A stretch of 39,041 nt of DNA. Origin: Arcobacter sp. 31_11_sub10_T18 (GTDB lineage Bacteria; Campylobacterota; Campylobacteria; Campylobacterales; Arcobacteraceae). The notes beneath the pieces were generated by a model. The model saw only the letters and a program-made list of their open reading frames with translations, was not told where the DNA came from and searched no databases. A program made the position numbers and the translations under genes. Below, in pieces: positions 27,873 to 36,142 of this stretch (position 1 is the stretch's first letter; every line of letters starts with the position of its first letter). The stretch is from contig MAAG01000047.1 of NCBI GenBank assembly GCA_002163065.1, positions 1 through 39,041 on the forward strand. The letters run 5' to 3'.

Positions 27873-27901
27873 ATTGTATAAAAATTTGACTTAGTTGTCA
27901 A
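27873..27901 (-). promoter_or_regulatory. Sigma70 promoter of groESL
   Basis: On the minus strand TTGACA (27901-27896), a 17-base spacer and TACAAT (27878-27873). Transcription should begin within CIRCE near 27866. The transcript would carry the 178-nt palindrome before groES. Confidence 0.8.
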
Positions 27902-27942
27902 ATAAATTGAGTCACTTTGGCTAAGAGTTTATAATTTTGAGA

Positions 27943-28806
27943 TTACTTGTGTCGATACAAGTATTTATTAAGTAGAGGGTCTAAATTATTTTTAATGTCA
28001 TCATCAAAAGAGTTTAATGACTTTTCACATTTTTTCGCCAAAGTATTGGCACTATTAATAGATTCATCAAGTCCAAGAAGATTGATAAATGAGTTTTTAG
28101 AGGCATCATTATTTGTAGTTTTACCAGCAACTTCTGCACTTACTGTCTCATCAATAATATCATCTTGAATTTGAAATAATAAACCAATATCAATTCCAAA
28201 CTGATATAGTTTCTCTTGCGTTTGTAAATCTAGTCCTGCAATAATCGCACCCATTTTTAAAGAAGCAGCTATTAGTTTAGCCGTTTTATGAATATGCAAA
28301 AACTCTAATTGTTCCAATTCTAGTTTGTGATTTTCAAAGTAACAATCAATGGCTTGACCAATAATCATCCCTTTTATTCCACCATCACTTGACAGTACTT
28401 TGATCAATTCAATTTTACTATCATTACTTAAAGGTGCATTAGCAATTAAATTGAAACTATGTGTATTTAGTGCATCACCAACGAGAATAGCAGTTACTTC
28501 ATCATAAGTTTTATGTAAAGTGGGATAGCCTCTTCTTAAATCAGCATCATCCATAGCAGGTAAATCATCATGTATTAAAGAATAGGTATGTAACATTTCT
28601 AATCCCAAGGCTACAGGCATTGCATTGTTACACAACAAAGATTGTTTGGCATTAACAATACTTAATAGCAACATAGGTCGAAATCTTTTTCCACCCGCTT
28701 TTAACATATCTTGTAAAGCATTTTCAAAAATAGGATGGAAAGACTCAGACTTTGGAAGGTTAGTTAATAAGTGTTGTTCAAATTGCTCTAATAAAATTTT
28801 ACTCAA
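27943..28806 (-). CDS. ispA: Polyprenyl (farnesyl/geranyl) diphosphate synthase
   Basis: A 287-residue all-helical prenyltransferase that condenses isopentenyl diphosphate with allylic diphosphates. The first aspartate-rich motif is DDLPAMDDAD and the second is QDDIIDE. Upstream GGKRFRPML and downstream KTAKLIAAS and GKTTNNDASKNS fit short-chain FPP-type synthases. There are two residues between the Asp pairs in the first motif, as in bacterial FPP synthase. Exact chain length cannot be read from sequence. The frame opens at 28806 just after ebfC ends. Confidence 0.93.
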   Translation of the reverse strand: MSKILLEQFEQHLLTNLPKSESFHPIFENALQDMLKAGGKRFRPMLLLSIVNAKQSLLCNNAMPVALGLEMLHTYSLIHDDLPAMDDADLRRGYPTLHKTYDEVTAILVGDALNTHSFNLIANAPLSNDSKIELIKVLSSDGGIKGMIIGQAIDCYFENHKLELEQLEFLHIHKTAKLIAASLKMGAIIAGLDLQTQEKLYQFGIDIGLLFQIQDDIIDETVSAEVAGKTTNNDASKNSFINLLGLDESINSANTLAKKCEKSLNSFDDDIKNNLDPLLNKYLYRHK

Positions 28807-28820
28807 ATAATAACTCTAAT

Positions 28821-29141
28821 TTACTTTTTTCCGAATGGATTAGCACCACTCATCATATTCATCGCCATCATTTTTTTATTCGCATCAGATTGTTTAAGTA
28901 CATCATTCATAGCTGAGATGAGTAATATTTGAAGAGAATCTTTGTCTTCAAGAAGTGAATCATCAATTTTTAAATCTATAACTTCACTATTTCCATTGAT
29001 TGACATTTCAATCATTCCTCCACCAGCTTTTGAGGTAAATATTAAATCAGCATTTTTCTCTTTTGACTTTTCAGCCATTTCTTGGAATTGTCCCATCATC
29101 TCATTTAAGTTTAATTTACTTAAATCTATACCATCAAACAT
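28821..29141 (-). CDS. YbaB/EbfC-type nucleoid-associated protein
   Basis: A 106-residue DNA-binding protein of the YbaB/EbfC family, which forms dimers shaped like tweezers. Family features are the N-terminal helix [19 protein letters not shown], the core [20 protein letters not shown] (AGGG plus xVxVxxxGxxEV pattern) and the Met-rich C-terminal helix. An in-frame GTG exists at 29147, but ATG 29141 has AGGGAG at proper spacing and overlaps the panD stop (ATGTTTGA), so I chose ATG. It is often near recombination genes in other bacteria; here it sits with panD and ispA. Confidence 0.88.
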   Translation of the reverse strand: MFDGIDLSKLNLNEMMGQFQEMAEKSKEKNADLIFTSKAGGGMIEMSINGNSEVIDLKIDDSLLEDKDSLQILLISAMNDVLKQSDANKKMMAMNMMSGANPFGKK

Positions 29142-29517
29142 GATCACTCCCTACTAGTTCATTTGTGATTAAATCAATATTATTGTCATCGTCTAATATT
29201 ACTACTGTTGGTTTGTAATTTTCTAATTCTTCACTATTATATGATGCATACGCTATCACAATAATTTTATCACCGATTTCTACTTTTCTAGCAGCTGCAC
29301 CATTAAGACACATATCTTTACTACCAGCACGTCCTTTTATTACGTATGTAGAAAAACGCTCTCCATTATTTACGTTTACGATTTCAACTTTTTGTCCCAC
29401 TCTTAACTTAGACGCTTTTAAAAGGTCTGCATCAATTGTAATTGATCCTACATAATTAAGGTTTGCATCTGTTACAGTTGCTCTATGAATTTTACTATAA
29501 AGCATATCAAAGGTCAT
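29134..29517 (-). CDS. panD: Aspartate 1-decarboxylase
   Basis: A 127-residue pyruvoyl enzyme that makes beta-alanine for pantothenate and CoA. The self-cleavage site is Gly24-Ser25 in LNYVGSITI, which creates the pyruvoyl group. Other motifs are [19 protein letters not shown] (Tyr58 region), [13 protein letters not shown] and IIVIAYASY. Length is normal. The end overlaps ebfC by eight bases; the [2Fe-2S] gene ends 12 bases upstream. Confidence 0.97.
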   Translation of the reverse strand: MTFDMLYSKIHRATVTDANLNYVGSITIDADLLKASKLRVGQKVEIVNVNNGERFSTYVIKGRAGSKDMCLNGAAARKVEIGDKIIVIAYASYNSEELENYKPTVVILDDDNNIDLITNELVGSDHV

Positions 29518-29529
29518 TCTTCTTGTCTC

Positions 29530-29901
29530 CTATGATTTAGATAAGTTCAGAGGGTCACTCCAAAGCTCATCAGCAATCAAATATTCTTTAATTGGGTTCC
29601 CACCAATTATATGTTCTTCTACTATTTTATCTATTTTTTCCTTAGATAATTGTACATACATATAATGTCCTGGCTCTACTAACATTAGGGGTCCTACTTC
29701 ACAACGACCAAGACAGGAAGTCTTGATTGCTTGAACAGGGCCCATAATTCCTTTTTCCATTAACACACTTGCCATATAGTTAAATAGACCTTTTGAGTCT
29801 TTTGTAACACAACAAGGTTTTGGAATTCCTGGAGGTGAACTTTGCTCACATTTAAACATATAAAATGTGGGTTGTGGCTTTAAACCTAAGTCCATTTTCA
29901 T
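29530..29901 (-). CDS. Thioredoxin-like [2Fe-2S] ferredoxin
   Basis: A 123-residue protein of the thioredoxin-like [2Fe-2S] ferredoxin family (Aquifex Fd1 and NuoE-related). The likely cluster ligands are Cys18 (MFKCEQ), Cys30 or Cys31 (PKPCC), Cys63 and Cys67 (KTSCLGRCEVGPLM), the typical C-x11/12-C and C-x3-C spacing. It probably transfers electrons in the cytosol; the partner is unknown. It heads the panD-ebfC-ispA gene run and is divergent from the cyclophilin gene. Confidence 0.88.
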   Translation of the reverse strand: MKMDLGLKPQPTFYMFKCEQSSPPGIPKPCCVTKDSKGLFNYMASVLMEKGIMGPVQAIKTSCLGRCEVGPLMLVEPGHYMYVQLSKEKIDKIVEEHIIGGNPIKEYLIADELWSDPLNLSKS

Positions 29902-29907
29902 CCTTTA

Positions 29908-29962
29908 TTATCTTAAAATCCCCTCTAAGATAAATTTTGTCTGAATTCTAATCTAAGATTAG
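29908..29962. promoter_or_regulatory. Dyad repeats between the ferredoxin and cyclophilin genes
   Basis: TTATCTTA (29908-29915) / TAAGATAA (29926-29933) and CTAATC-TAA-GATTAG (29948-29962) are inverted repeats sharing TCTAAGAT, 28 bp apart. They lie just upstream of the ferredoxin gene in a divergent region, so an operator is possible. No regulator can be named. Confidence 0.3.
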
Positions 29963-30059
29963 TTAAATACCCATAAAAATAAATTTTTAATAAAATTTTA
30001 AAACCATAAACTATATACTTGTACGATTTTACACATAAATCACAGAAAAGGAAATATTT

Positions 30060-30581
30060 ATGAAAAAACTTTTGTTAATTCTATCATTAACGTTAACACT
30101 TTTTGCAGCCAATCCAATTGCAGTCTTAGAAACAAGTCAAGGAGTCATTGAAATTGAACTCAGACCAGATATTGCACCAAAAACAGTTGAGAATTTTATT
30201 ACACATTCTAAAAATGGATATTATGATGGTTTAATCTTCCACAGAGTCATAGAAAAATTCATGTTACAAGGTGGAGACCCTATGGGTACAGGACGTGGCG
30301 GTGAATCAATTTGGGGTGGAAAATTTCAAGATGAATTCTCACCAAAAGCTTTATTTGACAAAGCAGGGATCCTAGCTATGGCTAACTCAGGACCAAATAC
30401 CAATGGAAGTCAATTTTTTATTACAACAGTTCCTACATATTGGTTAAATGGACGGCATACTATTTTTGGGTATGTGGTAAAAGGAATGGATATAGTTAAG
30501 AAAATAGAACTTACACCTACAAGTGGTCGAGGGAATAAACCTATTAATGATCAAGTAATTACTAAAATAACAATTAAATAA
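30060..30581 (+). CDS. Periplasmic cyclophilin-type peptidyl-prolyl isomerase
   Basis: A 173-residue cyclophilin with a signal peptide ([17 protein letters not shown], cleavage near 17), so it acts in the periplasm on proline isomerisation during protein folding. The core motifs are [15 protein letters not shown] (catalytic Arg and Phe), [16 protein letters not shown] (Gln and Phe) and LNGRHTIFG. Where eukaryotic cyclophilins have Trp121 it has Leu, as bacterial ones often do. AAGGA precedes the ATG. It is a single-gene transcript ending in a strong hairpin. Confidence 0.95.
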   Translation: MKKLLLILSLTLTLFAANPIAVLETSQGVIEIELRPDIAPKTVENFITHSKNGYYDGLIFHRVIEKFMLQGGDPMGTGRGGESIWGGKFQDEFSPKALFDKAGILAMANSGPNTNGSQFFITTVPTYWLNGRHTIFGYVVKGMDIVKKIELTPTSGRGNKPINDQVITKITIK

Positions 30582-30588
30582 GAAAACG

Positions 30589-30619
30589 TCTTTAGAAAAG
30601 TAAAATACTTTTCTAAAGA
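30589..30619. terminator. Bidirectional terminator hairpin
   Basis: TCTTTAGAAAAGTA (30589-30602) and TACTTTTCTAAAGA (30606-30619) are a perfect 14-bp stem with an AAA loop, between convergent genes. On the minus strand it is followed by the T-rich CGTTTTCTTATTT. Confidence 0.7.
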
Positions 30620-30623
30620 TTAA

Positions 30624-31991
30624 CTATCTGGCTTTTCCACCAAAAAGTTTATTTAAAATACCCTGATCACCATGTTGTAATATTTTTCGCTCTAAAGTCT
30701 CTGCCCTTTTAGCTTCTTCTTTGGCCTTTTCTCTCCAATAATTCAACTTCTGGGTATATACTTCAGCATCAATTATTTCATCCATTTTAGATTTATATTC
30801 CGATAACTCTTTTTCCAAATCATCAATTTTAACTTCAAGATTAACTCTTTCTTGAACAAAATCCTTCTCTGTTGATTCGAGTAGTTTTTCATTTTGTAAT
30901 TTGAGTTTGGTAATCTCTTGTTTTAAATCAGAATTTTTCTTATTGATTTTAAGTGCTTTACTACTACTATCTCCATCTTTTTTATATTGTGCAATTTCGA
31001 TTTTTAATCTTTTATTTTCAAGAGTGTGTTTCTCTGCTTGATAAATAATTTTATCTTTAGATAGTTCTGAATTTTTATAAAGTTTTTGTAACTCGTTGAC
31101 TCTATTATTCAATTCTTTGATAATAGTATTTAATTCAGTTGAAGATTCTTTACCTTTAATAAAGATTTCACCCTTATCTTTCATAAGCGCTATTTGAACT
31201 TCTCTTCTTTGGTTTAACTCACTTGTGATATCTTTTTGTACAGAAATAGTGCCTGTAATTTCACCAGCATCATCAATGGTTGCAATGGCATAACATTCAA
31301 CAGTATAAGATTCTCCTGTTTTTGTTGCATTTTTCAACTTACCTTTCCAAGCAGTATTTTCTAAAACAGTTGAAAAAAGTTCATTAATAATTGAAGCGTC
31401 AGTATCTTTGTGTTTTATAATATCAAATTTTTGACCAATTACTTCATCTTCAGTGTATCCAGTTGTATCACAAAAGTGCTGGTTCACGTAGGTAATCGTA
31501 CTGCTAGTATCAGTTTTCACAACGATATTATTGGTATTGATAATATCTTTATATTTTTCAAGTTCTGAATTTTGTTGTTCTATTAAAAAGTCTTGATAAA
31601 GAATATTAGCTAAGTCATTCATCACTGCTAATAGATTTCGTATATCAATTGGTTTGATTATATAATCATGCACTTTGAGTTTAATAGCATCACTTAAAAA
31701 TTCATTGTCTGAGTATGCTGTTGCAAATACAACGGGAAGACTTGAATCAATTTCTCTAATTTTTTTCAACATTTCAATACCAGTTAATTTTGGCATATTA
31801 ATATCACTGATAATTACATCAATATCATCTGAGTTTTCCAAATAAGTTTTTAAACCTTCAGCCCCATCAGCCGCGGTGTATACTTTTCCGAAAAAATTTG
31901 AAAGAAGTGCGGAGAGTTCGGTTCGAATATGTTTGTCATCTTCTACATAAAGTGCTTTTAACCTTTTAAGTAGTTTTTTATCAATTGCCAT
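30624..31991 (-). CDS. REC-PAS-coiled-coil response regulator without output domain
   Basis: A 455-residue cytosolic protein. The receiver domain (about 8-125) has the acidic pair in VEDD and phospho-acceptor Asp63 (VIISDINMPK), and ends YIIKPID. A PAS domain follows (about 140-255: NNIVVKTDTSSTITYVNQHF, TGYTEDEVIGQ). Residues about 260-440 are a long coiled coil. There is no HTH, GGDEF, EAL, kinase or methyltransferase output, so it likely acts by protein contact. It follows a CheY-like and a CheW gene, so a role in chemotaxis or energy taxis is likely (inference). Confidence 0.88.
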   Translation of the reverse strand: MAIDKKLLKRLKALYVEDDKHIRTELSALLSNFFGKVYTAADGAEGLKTYLENSDDIDVIISDINMPKLTGIEMLKKIREIDSSLPVVFATAYSDNEFLSDAIKLKVHDYIIKPIDIRNLLAVMNDLANILYQDFLIEQQNSELEKYKDIINTNNIVVKTDTSSTITYVNQHFCDTTGYTEDEVIGQKFDIIKHKDTDASIINELFSTVLENTAWKGKLKNATKTGESYTVECYAIATIDDAGEITGTISVQKDITSELNQRREVQIALMKDKGEIFIKGKESSTELNTIIKELNNRVNELQKLYKNSELSKDKIIYQAEKHTLENKRLKIEIAQYKKDGDSSSKALKINKKNSDLKQEITKLKLQNEKLLESTEKDFVQERVNLEVKIDDLEKELSEYKSKMDEIIDAEVYTQKLNYWREKAKEEAKRAETLERKILQHGDQGILNKLFGGKAR

Positions 31992-31997
31992 TGGTTA

Positions 31998-32378
31998 CTA
32001 ATCCATTGCTGCAACAAGTTCAATAAACTTGATGAAGTCAAAAGGCTTGATTAAATAGTCCTTTACTCCTAAGGAGTTTGCTTTATTTATATATTCCGTT
32101 TCAGTATGTGCGGACATGACAATGACTTGGATTTTGGGGTGTAATTTATTTAAATTTTCGATTAAGTCTAAACCATTCATAACAGGCATATTGATATCTG
32201 TAATAACAATATCAACACTTGTTTCTTCCAAAAGATCTAAAGCTTCTTGTCCGTTTTTTGCAGTTACAAAATTGGCATCTAATTTTGTTAGAGTATCACT
32301 GATTATTTCTAATAAATCTTCTTCATCTTCAACAAAAAGAAGTCTTAATTCTTTAAGTTTAACTATTTTTTTTTGCAT
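31998..32378 (-). CDS. CheY-like single-domain response regulator
   Basis: A 126-residue receiver domain alone. The acidic pocket is Glu17-Asp18 (FVEDEED), the phospho-acceptor is Asp61 (IVITDINMPVMNG), the switch Ser is in VIVMSAH and the conserved Lys is Lys111 (YLIKPF). It probably relays or drains phosphate in a chemotaxis-type system. It is six bases upstream of the REC-PAS gene and 26 bases downstream of cheW, in the same operon. It may not be the flagellar-switch CheY. Confidence 0.92.
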   Translation of the reverse strand: MQKKIVKLKELRLLFVEDEEDLLEIISDTLTKLDANFVTAKNGQEALDLLEETSVDIVITDINMPVMNGLDLIENLNKLHPKIQVIVMSAHTETEYINKANSLGVKDYLIKPFDFIKFIELVAAMD

Positions 32379-32404
32379 TAATATACCTAGGATTTATTTT
32401 CAAT

Positions 32405-32881
32405 TTATACTTTTAACTCATCTTTATGGACCACAGATTCAATGTCCATTATTACCAACATTTGGCTGTTGTCAAGTCGTACAAAACCTTTTAAATATTT
32501 TGAGGGGATTGCAGAACCCATATCTGATACAGGAGAAAGAGTTGAAGCATCGATTTTTTGTACGTCATCAACTTTATCTACAACAATACCAATCATTCTT
32601 TTGTCTTCAGTAATTACTGCAATTACAGCAGTATTATCATTGTATTCAATTTCACCAGTATTAAATTTAATTCTAATATCTAAAATAGGAACAACTTCAC
32701 CTCTTAAGTTAATAAGTCCTTTAACCCAACCTGTTGTGTTTGGTAAAGTAGTAATAATCTCTGGGTAAGTTAAAATTTCTCGTATTTTTGGAAGTTCAAC
32801 TGCATATTTCATTCTTCCAAGTTCAAAAGTCATATATTCACTGGTATTTGCATAGTCGAGTTCTGCTACTTCTTCAGCCAT
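32405..32881 (-). CDS. cheW: Chemotaxis coupling protein CheW
   Basis: A 158-residue SH3-like scaffold joining chemoreceptors to CheA. Signature segments are YMTFELGRMKYAVELPKIREIL, LPNTTGWVKGLINLRGEVVPILDIR and MIGIVVDKVDDV. A GTG at 32908 would add nine residues, but the ATG at 32881 has GGAG seven bases upstream, so I chose it. It lies upstream of the CheY-like and REC-PAS genes in one operon. Confidence 0.93.
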   Translation of the reverse strand: MAEEVAELDYANTSEYMTFELGRMKYAVELPKIREILTYPEIITTLPNTTGWVKGLINLRGEVVPILDIRIKFNTGEIEYNDNTAVIAVITEDKRMIGIVVDKVDDVQKIDASTLSPVSDMGSAIPSKYLKGFVRLDNSQMLVIMDIESVVHKDELKV

Positions 32882-32988
32882 TGTATTCTCCAATTTGTGC
32901 TTAGACACATAAATTTTTAGTATTCAAGTTAGTACACTTATTTTAACTATTATTAACTTAAAAAGTATTCAATTTTTTTATTAAATTA

Positions 32989-34179
32989 TTATTTATTATA
33001 ATTGATATGCATTACTTTAGTTTTTACAGATAGTTTTGATGTTTCAAGGTTAATAATATCATCTAAGTGTAGCTCTTCCAAAGACACGATAGTATTCTCT
33101 TTTGTCACTTGAACAAAACCTTTTTTTGACTTTTTATCTGGGTGATTTGCCTCATATGAACTGGACAACAGTTTAATTTCTTGCTCTTTTCTTGAAAGGA
33201 TCTGCTTGAAAAAATTATTAAAATTTTTTTGAAGGTCTTTAATATTGTTTTGAACGAAATTAAATTTGTTTTCAAATGAGTTTTGTTTAAAAGAAGAAGA
33301 CAGATGATTAAGTACTGTTTCTTTATTGTTAATGACAATTTTAAATGCTCGTTCATACTCATCACTTAAGTTATCCAAATACATTTTAAGTTCATTGGAA
33401 TCAGGAAGTGCAATTTCTATAGCATTAGAAGGAGTTGCTGCGCGTACATCACTTACAAAATCAGAAATCACAAAATCACTCTCATGCCCAACAGCAGAAA
33501 TGATTGGCGTATTGGCAGAAAAAATAGCATCAGCTACCATTTCTTCATTAAAAGCCCAGAGATCTTCTATACTTCCCCCACCACGTCCAACTACCATTAC
33601 ATCCGCATTTAAGGTATCTGCTTTTTGAATAGCTTCGGCAATATCAAACTTAGCACCCTCACCTTGAACTAAAGCTGGAATTAAAATTAACTCAATCAAG
33701 GGCCATCTTTTACTTGCAACTTTTTTCATATCCTCAATAGCTGCACCAGTTGAAGAAGTAACCAGTACTATTTTTTTAGGATATTTTGGAAGTTCTTTTT
33801 TTCTAGCTTGGTCAAAATAACCTTTGAGTTCAAGTTTCTTTTTTAACTGTTCATAAGCAAGTGCTAGCGCACCTACACCTGAAGGTTCAATTTTAGTTGC
33901 AAGTAATTGATAATTCCCTCTTGGAGCATATACAGTAACTGAACCACTAAGAATTATTTTTTGACCCACTTCCAGTCTAAATTTCAAATAACGTGTATTT
34001 CCTTTAAACATCACACATGAGATGGTTGAAGAAGCATCTTTGATTGAAAAATAAATATGACCACTGTTGTGATAAGTAAGATTAGAAATTTCACCTTCAA
34101 CATATACAAAAGAAAATGTTGTCTCAAGTAGTGATTTTATTTGTACATTTAAAGTTGAAACAGTAATTGGAGAGTTCAT
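32989..34179 (-). CDS. xseA: Exodeoxyribonuclease VII large subunit
   Basis: A 396-residue subunit of the single-strand-specific exonuclease VII. The N-terminal OB fold starts ITVSTLNVQIKSLLETTF, with VEGEISNLTYHNSGHIYFSIKD. The catalytic core contains VTSSTGAAIEDM, the VVGRGGGSIEDLWAFN motif and the ISAVGHESDFVISDFVSDVRA(A)TPS region. The C-terminal part is coiled coil. It is slightly shorter than E. coli XseA. AAAAGGAA precedes the ATG. No xseB is in the window. Confidence 0.95.
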   Translation of the reverse strand: MNSPITVSTLNVQIKSLLETTFSFVYVEGEISNLTYHNSGHIYFSIKDASSTISCVMFKGNTRYLKFRLEVGQKIILSGSVTVYAPRGNYQLLATKIEPSGVGALALAYEQLKKKLELKGYFDQARKKELPKYPKKIVLVTSSTGAAIEDMKKVASKRWPLIELILIPALVQGEGAKFDIAEAIQKADTLNADVMVVGRGGGSIEDLWAFNEEMVADAIFSANTPIISAVGHESDFVISDFVSDVRAATPSNAIEIALPDSNELKMYLDNLSDEYERAFKIVINNKETVLNHLSSSFKQNSFENKFNFVQNNIKDLQKNFNNFFKQILSRKEQEIKLLSSSYEANHPDKKSKKGFVQVTKENTIVSLEELHLDDIINLETSKLSVKTKVMHINYNK

Positions 34180-34214
34180 AAAAAGTTCCTTTTAGGGGAA
34201 AAATATACTAAACT

Positions 34215-34360
34215 AAAAAGTGTAAGGTTACAGTTAGTTTTTGTATAGTTCAAGGCGAAGATGAAGTTTTATGAAGGAGCTTACAATAAGTAAGTGAGTT
34301 TATAAAACTTCATCTTCAACGCAGAAATCTGCAAAAAATAGCTGTAAATTTACACTTTTC
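34215..34360. repeat. 146-bp nested palindrome between ubiE and xseA
   Basis: The outer arms (from 34215 inward and from 34360 inward) share AAAAGTGTAA, TTACAG and TTTTTG in inverted order. The right arm covers the last codons and stop of ubiE. The inner part is structured repeat copy 2. The lepA copy also has weaker outer arms that begin at the lepA stop (AAAATATAG), so this layout seems part of the element. Confidence 0.6.
34247..34327 (-). repeat. Structured repeat element, copy 2 (3' of ubiE)
   Basis: Minus-strand copy of the element at 908-987. Its arms GAAGATGAAGTTTTAT (34257-34272) and ATAAAACTTCATCTTC (34302-34317) are perfectly complementary over 16 bp, with a different sequence from copy 1. 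The inner CTTAC...GTAAG hairpin and end blocks are kept. It follows ubiE in the sense direction and precedes xseA in the same transcript direction. Confidence 0.75.
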
Positions 34361-35060
34361 GGGCGATGAAGAGAGTCGATATATTCATGGAGAAACCTTT
34401 AACATAGATAGGTCTTAACCCTGCTTCATTTAACTCTTTTTTTAAATTTGTTGTTGTTAAAAATTCATCAATTGAATTTGGTAGATAGGTGTAAGCTTCT
34501 TTATTTCGAGAAATCAAACCACCTAAAACTGGCAATATTTTATTCATGTAAAAATCAGTGATATAATCAATAGGATTTTCTTTTTTGTTTTTTGTAAATT
34601 CTAAAATAACCATTAACCCACCTGGCTTTAAAACACGGGCAAATTCATCAAAAGCTTTTTGTCTCTCAACTACATTTCTAATTCCATATGAAATTGAAAT
34701 GATATCTGCACTGTTATCTTCAAGTGTTAGATCAGTTGCTCTGGCTTCAATAAATTGTACTTCTGGAAGTTTCTTTTTTGCAACGTCCATCATCCCAACA
34801 CTTGGATCAATCCCAACAATTTCTTGAAGGTTTACATTTTCTTCTAGAGCATTTTTTTGCCAATATGTAATCATATCACCAGTACCACAAGCCACATCAA
34901 CTATTTTTCCAAGTTCTTTTTTTCCATAGTATTTATATGCTAATTTGCAGGCTTTATTTCGCCAACTTTTATCTATTCCCATACTAAGTACTCTATTTGC
35001 CACATCATACGTACCAGCTATGTCGTCAAACATTGATACAATTTTTTCTTGTTTACCCAT
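34350..35060 (-). CDS. ubiE: Demethylmenaquinone methyltransferase (UbiE/MenG)
   Basis: A 236-residue class I SAM methyltransferase that methylates demethylmenaquinone in the last step of menaquinone synthesis. Motifs are MFDDIAGTYDVANRVLSMGID, the SAM site IVDVACGTGDM, and the UbiE signature region DIISISYGIRNVVERQKAFDEFARVLKPGG. Campylobacterota respire with menaquinone, so the MenG role is more likely than ubiquinone synthesis. Its last codons (ARKV and stop) lie in the arm of a large palindrome. Confidence 0.95.
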   Translation of the reverse strand: MGKQEKIVSMFDDIAGTYDVANRVLSMGIDKSWRNKACKLAYKYYGKKELGKIVDVACGTGDMITYWQKNALEENVNLQEIVGIDPSVGMMDVAKKKLPEVQFIEARATDLTLEDNSADIISISYGIRNVVERQKAFDEFARVLKPGGLMVILEFTKNKKENPIDYITDFYMNKILPVLGGLISRNKEAYTYLPNSIDEFLTTTNLKKELNEAGLRPIYVKGFSMNISTLFIARKV

Positions 35061-35080
35061 TATTTTTCATTTCCCAAAAT

Positions 35081-35329
35081 TTATAATATATATTTTCCAA
35101 CCAAAACACCCAATATAAAACCAATATTAATACCTACGATAATTCGCATAGTATTTAGTTTCATATTTGCTTTTGGAAGAAGTGTTAAAATTCGCTCTTG
35201 ATGTTTCAAGGCTTCATTAAAACCTTTTGAAGAGTGTTCAATATCTTTCACTGTTTTACTTAATGTCAAATCAGTTAGTTCAATTTTTTCAACAAGCTCT
35301 TTTGCTTGTTTAAAGCTCATATCACTCAT
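35081..35329 (-). CDS. Small membrane-anchored coiled-coil protein coupled to ParA
   Basis: An 82-residue protein. Residues about 5-55 form a charged coiled coil (AKELVEKIELTDLTLSKTVK...) and residues about 62-81 are a C-terminal membrane segment (MRIIVGINIGFILGVLVGKY), so it is tail-anchored. The ATG overlaps the upstream parA-like stop by four bases (ATGA), showing translational coupling. No known family is recognised. It may be the membrane partner or cargo adaptor of the ParA-like ATPase (inference). Confidence 0.75.
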   Translation of the reverse strand: MSDMSFKQAKELVEKIELTDLTLSKTVKDIEHSSKGFNEALKHQERILTLLPKANMKLNTMRIIVGINIGFILGVLVGKYIL

Positions 35330-36117
35330 TTTTTTATCTCAAGCCATTTGTCTAAATCATAAAATATTTTATTTAATACATCAAGTACATAATCTTTTGA
35401 TTCTGTTTGTATTCGTCTAAAAAAGAGATATTTTCTTGCACTTTCAATATCACCTAATTCTTTTGCCTGCATAGCTTTTTGTGCAAAATCAGTATTGTTA
35501 TAAGCCATTTCCCAAACTGTACTTCCAAGATATCTACTCATTGTAATTACCTTGTCGTTTTTAACAGGAAAGTAGCTGGGATCTTTTACAAAATCACAAA
35601 TTACAGAATTATTTTCTAAATACTTGTGTCCAAAAAAGTTAATGAACTGCTCTTCCACATAATCAGGCTCCATATTGATGGCTCTGTTTAATGCAAAAAT
35701 CATATTTTTTTCTGGATTGTCTTCGATCTTTCTAATTTTTTTCATGGTTGCAATGGCGTTTTTACCATCAAGTTCGCCATCACCTAAAGGTATAATCCAT
35801 TTTACATTTCCAAATGAACCTATTTTTTTGATTTCATCTAGTACCAAAGAAGAAGTTTTATTTCCGCCAACATCAACGATGATTTCATGGTTATCATCCA
35901 TTAAAATCATTTCATCTAATTCACTGATTCTGTTGGTACCCAACATTCTTTTATTAACTATTTGAGTACGTGTAAATGATTCGCTATCATTATTTTCATC
36001 ATCAATTTCAATATAGGTGATTTTTTTACCATGTTTTTTATACAAATAAGGTGCAATAATTTGCATTGCGACGGTTGACTTACCGACACCACCTTTAGTT
36101 TGTGGAATAATAATCAT
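35326..36117 (-). CDS. Orphan ParA/MinD-type ATPase
   Basis: A 263-residue P-loop ATPase with the deviant Walker A of the ParA/MinD group at the very N-terminus: KGGVGKST with signature Lys8 and Lys13. A variant Walker B is HEIIVDVGGN (instead of DTPP). The remaining sequence differs from classical ParA. There is no ParB or parS nearby, and no MinD-type C-terminal amphipathic helix is evident. It is coupled to a tail-anchored coiled-coil peptide. Such orphan ParA proteins often position membrane-bound or cytosolic machines; the cargo here is unknown. Confidence 0.85.
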   Translation of the reverse strand: MIIIPQTKGGVGKSTVAMQIIAPYLYKKHGKKITYIEIDDENNDSESFTRTQIVNKRMLGTNRISELDEMILMDDNHEIIVDVGGNKTSSLVLDEIKKIGSFGNVKWIIPLGDGELDGKNAIATMKKIRKIEDNPEKNMIFALNRAINMEPDYVEEQFINFFGHKYLENNSVICDFVKDPSYFPVKNDKVITMSRYLGSTVWEMAYNNTDFAQKAMQAKELGDIESARKYLFFRRIQTESKDYVLDVLNKIFYDLDKWLEIKK

Positions 36118-36142
36118 TTAAAACCTTTGGTTATATGTACTT

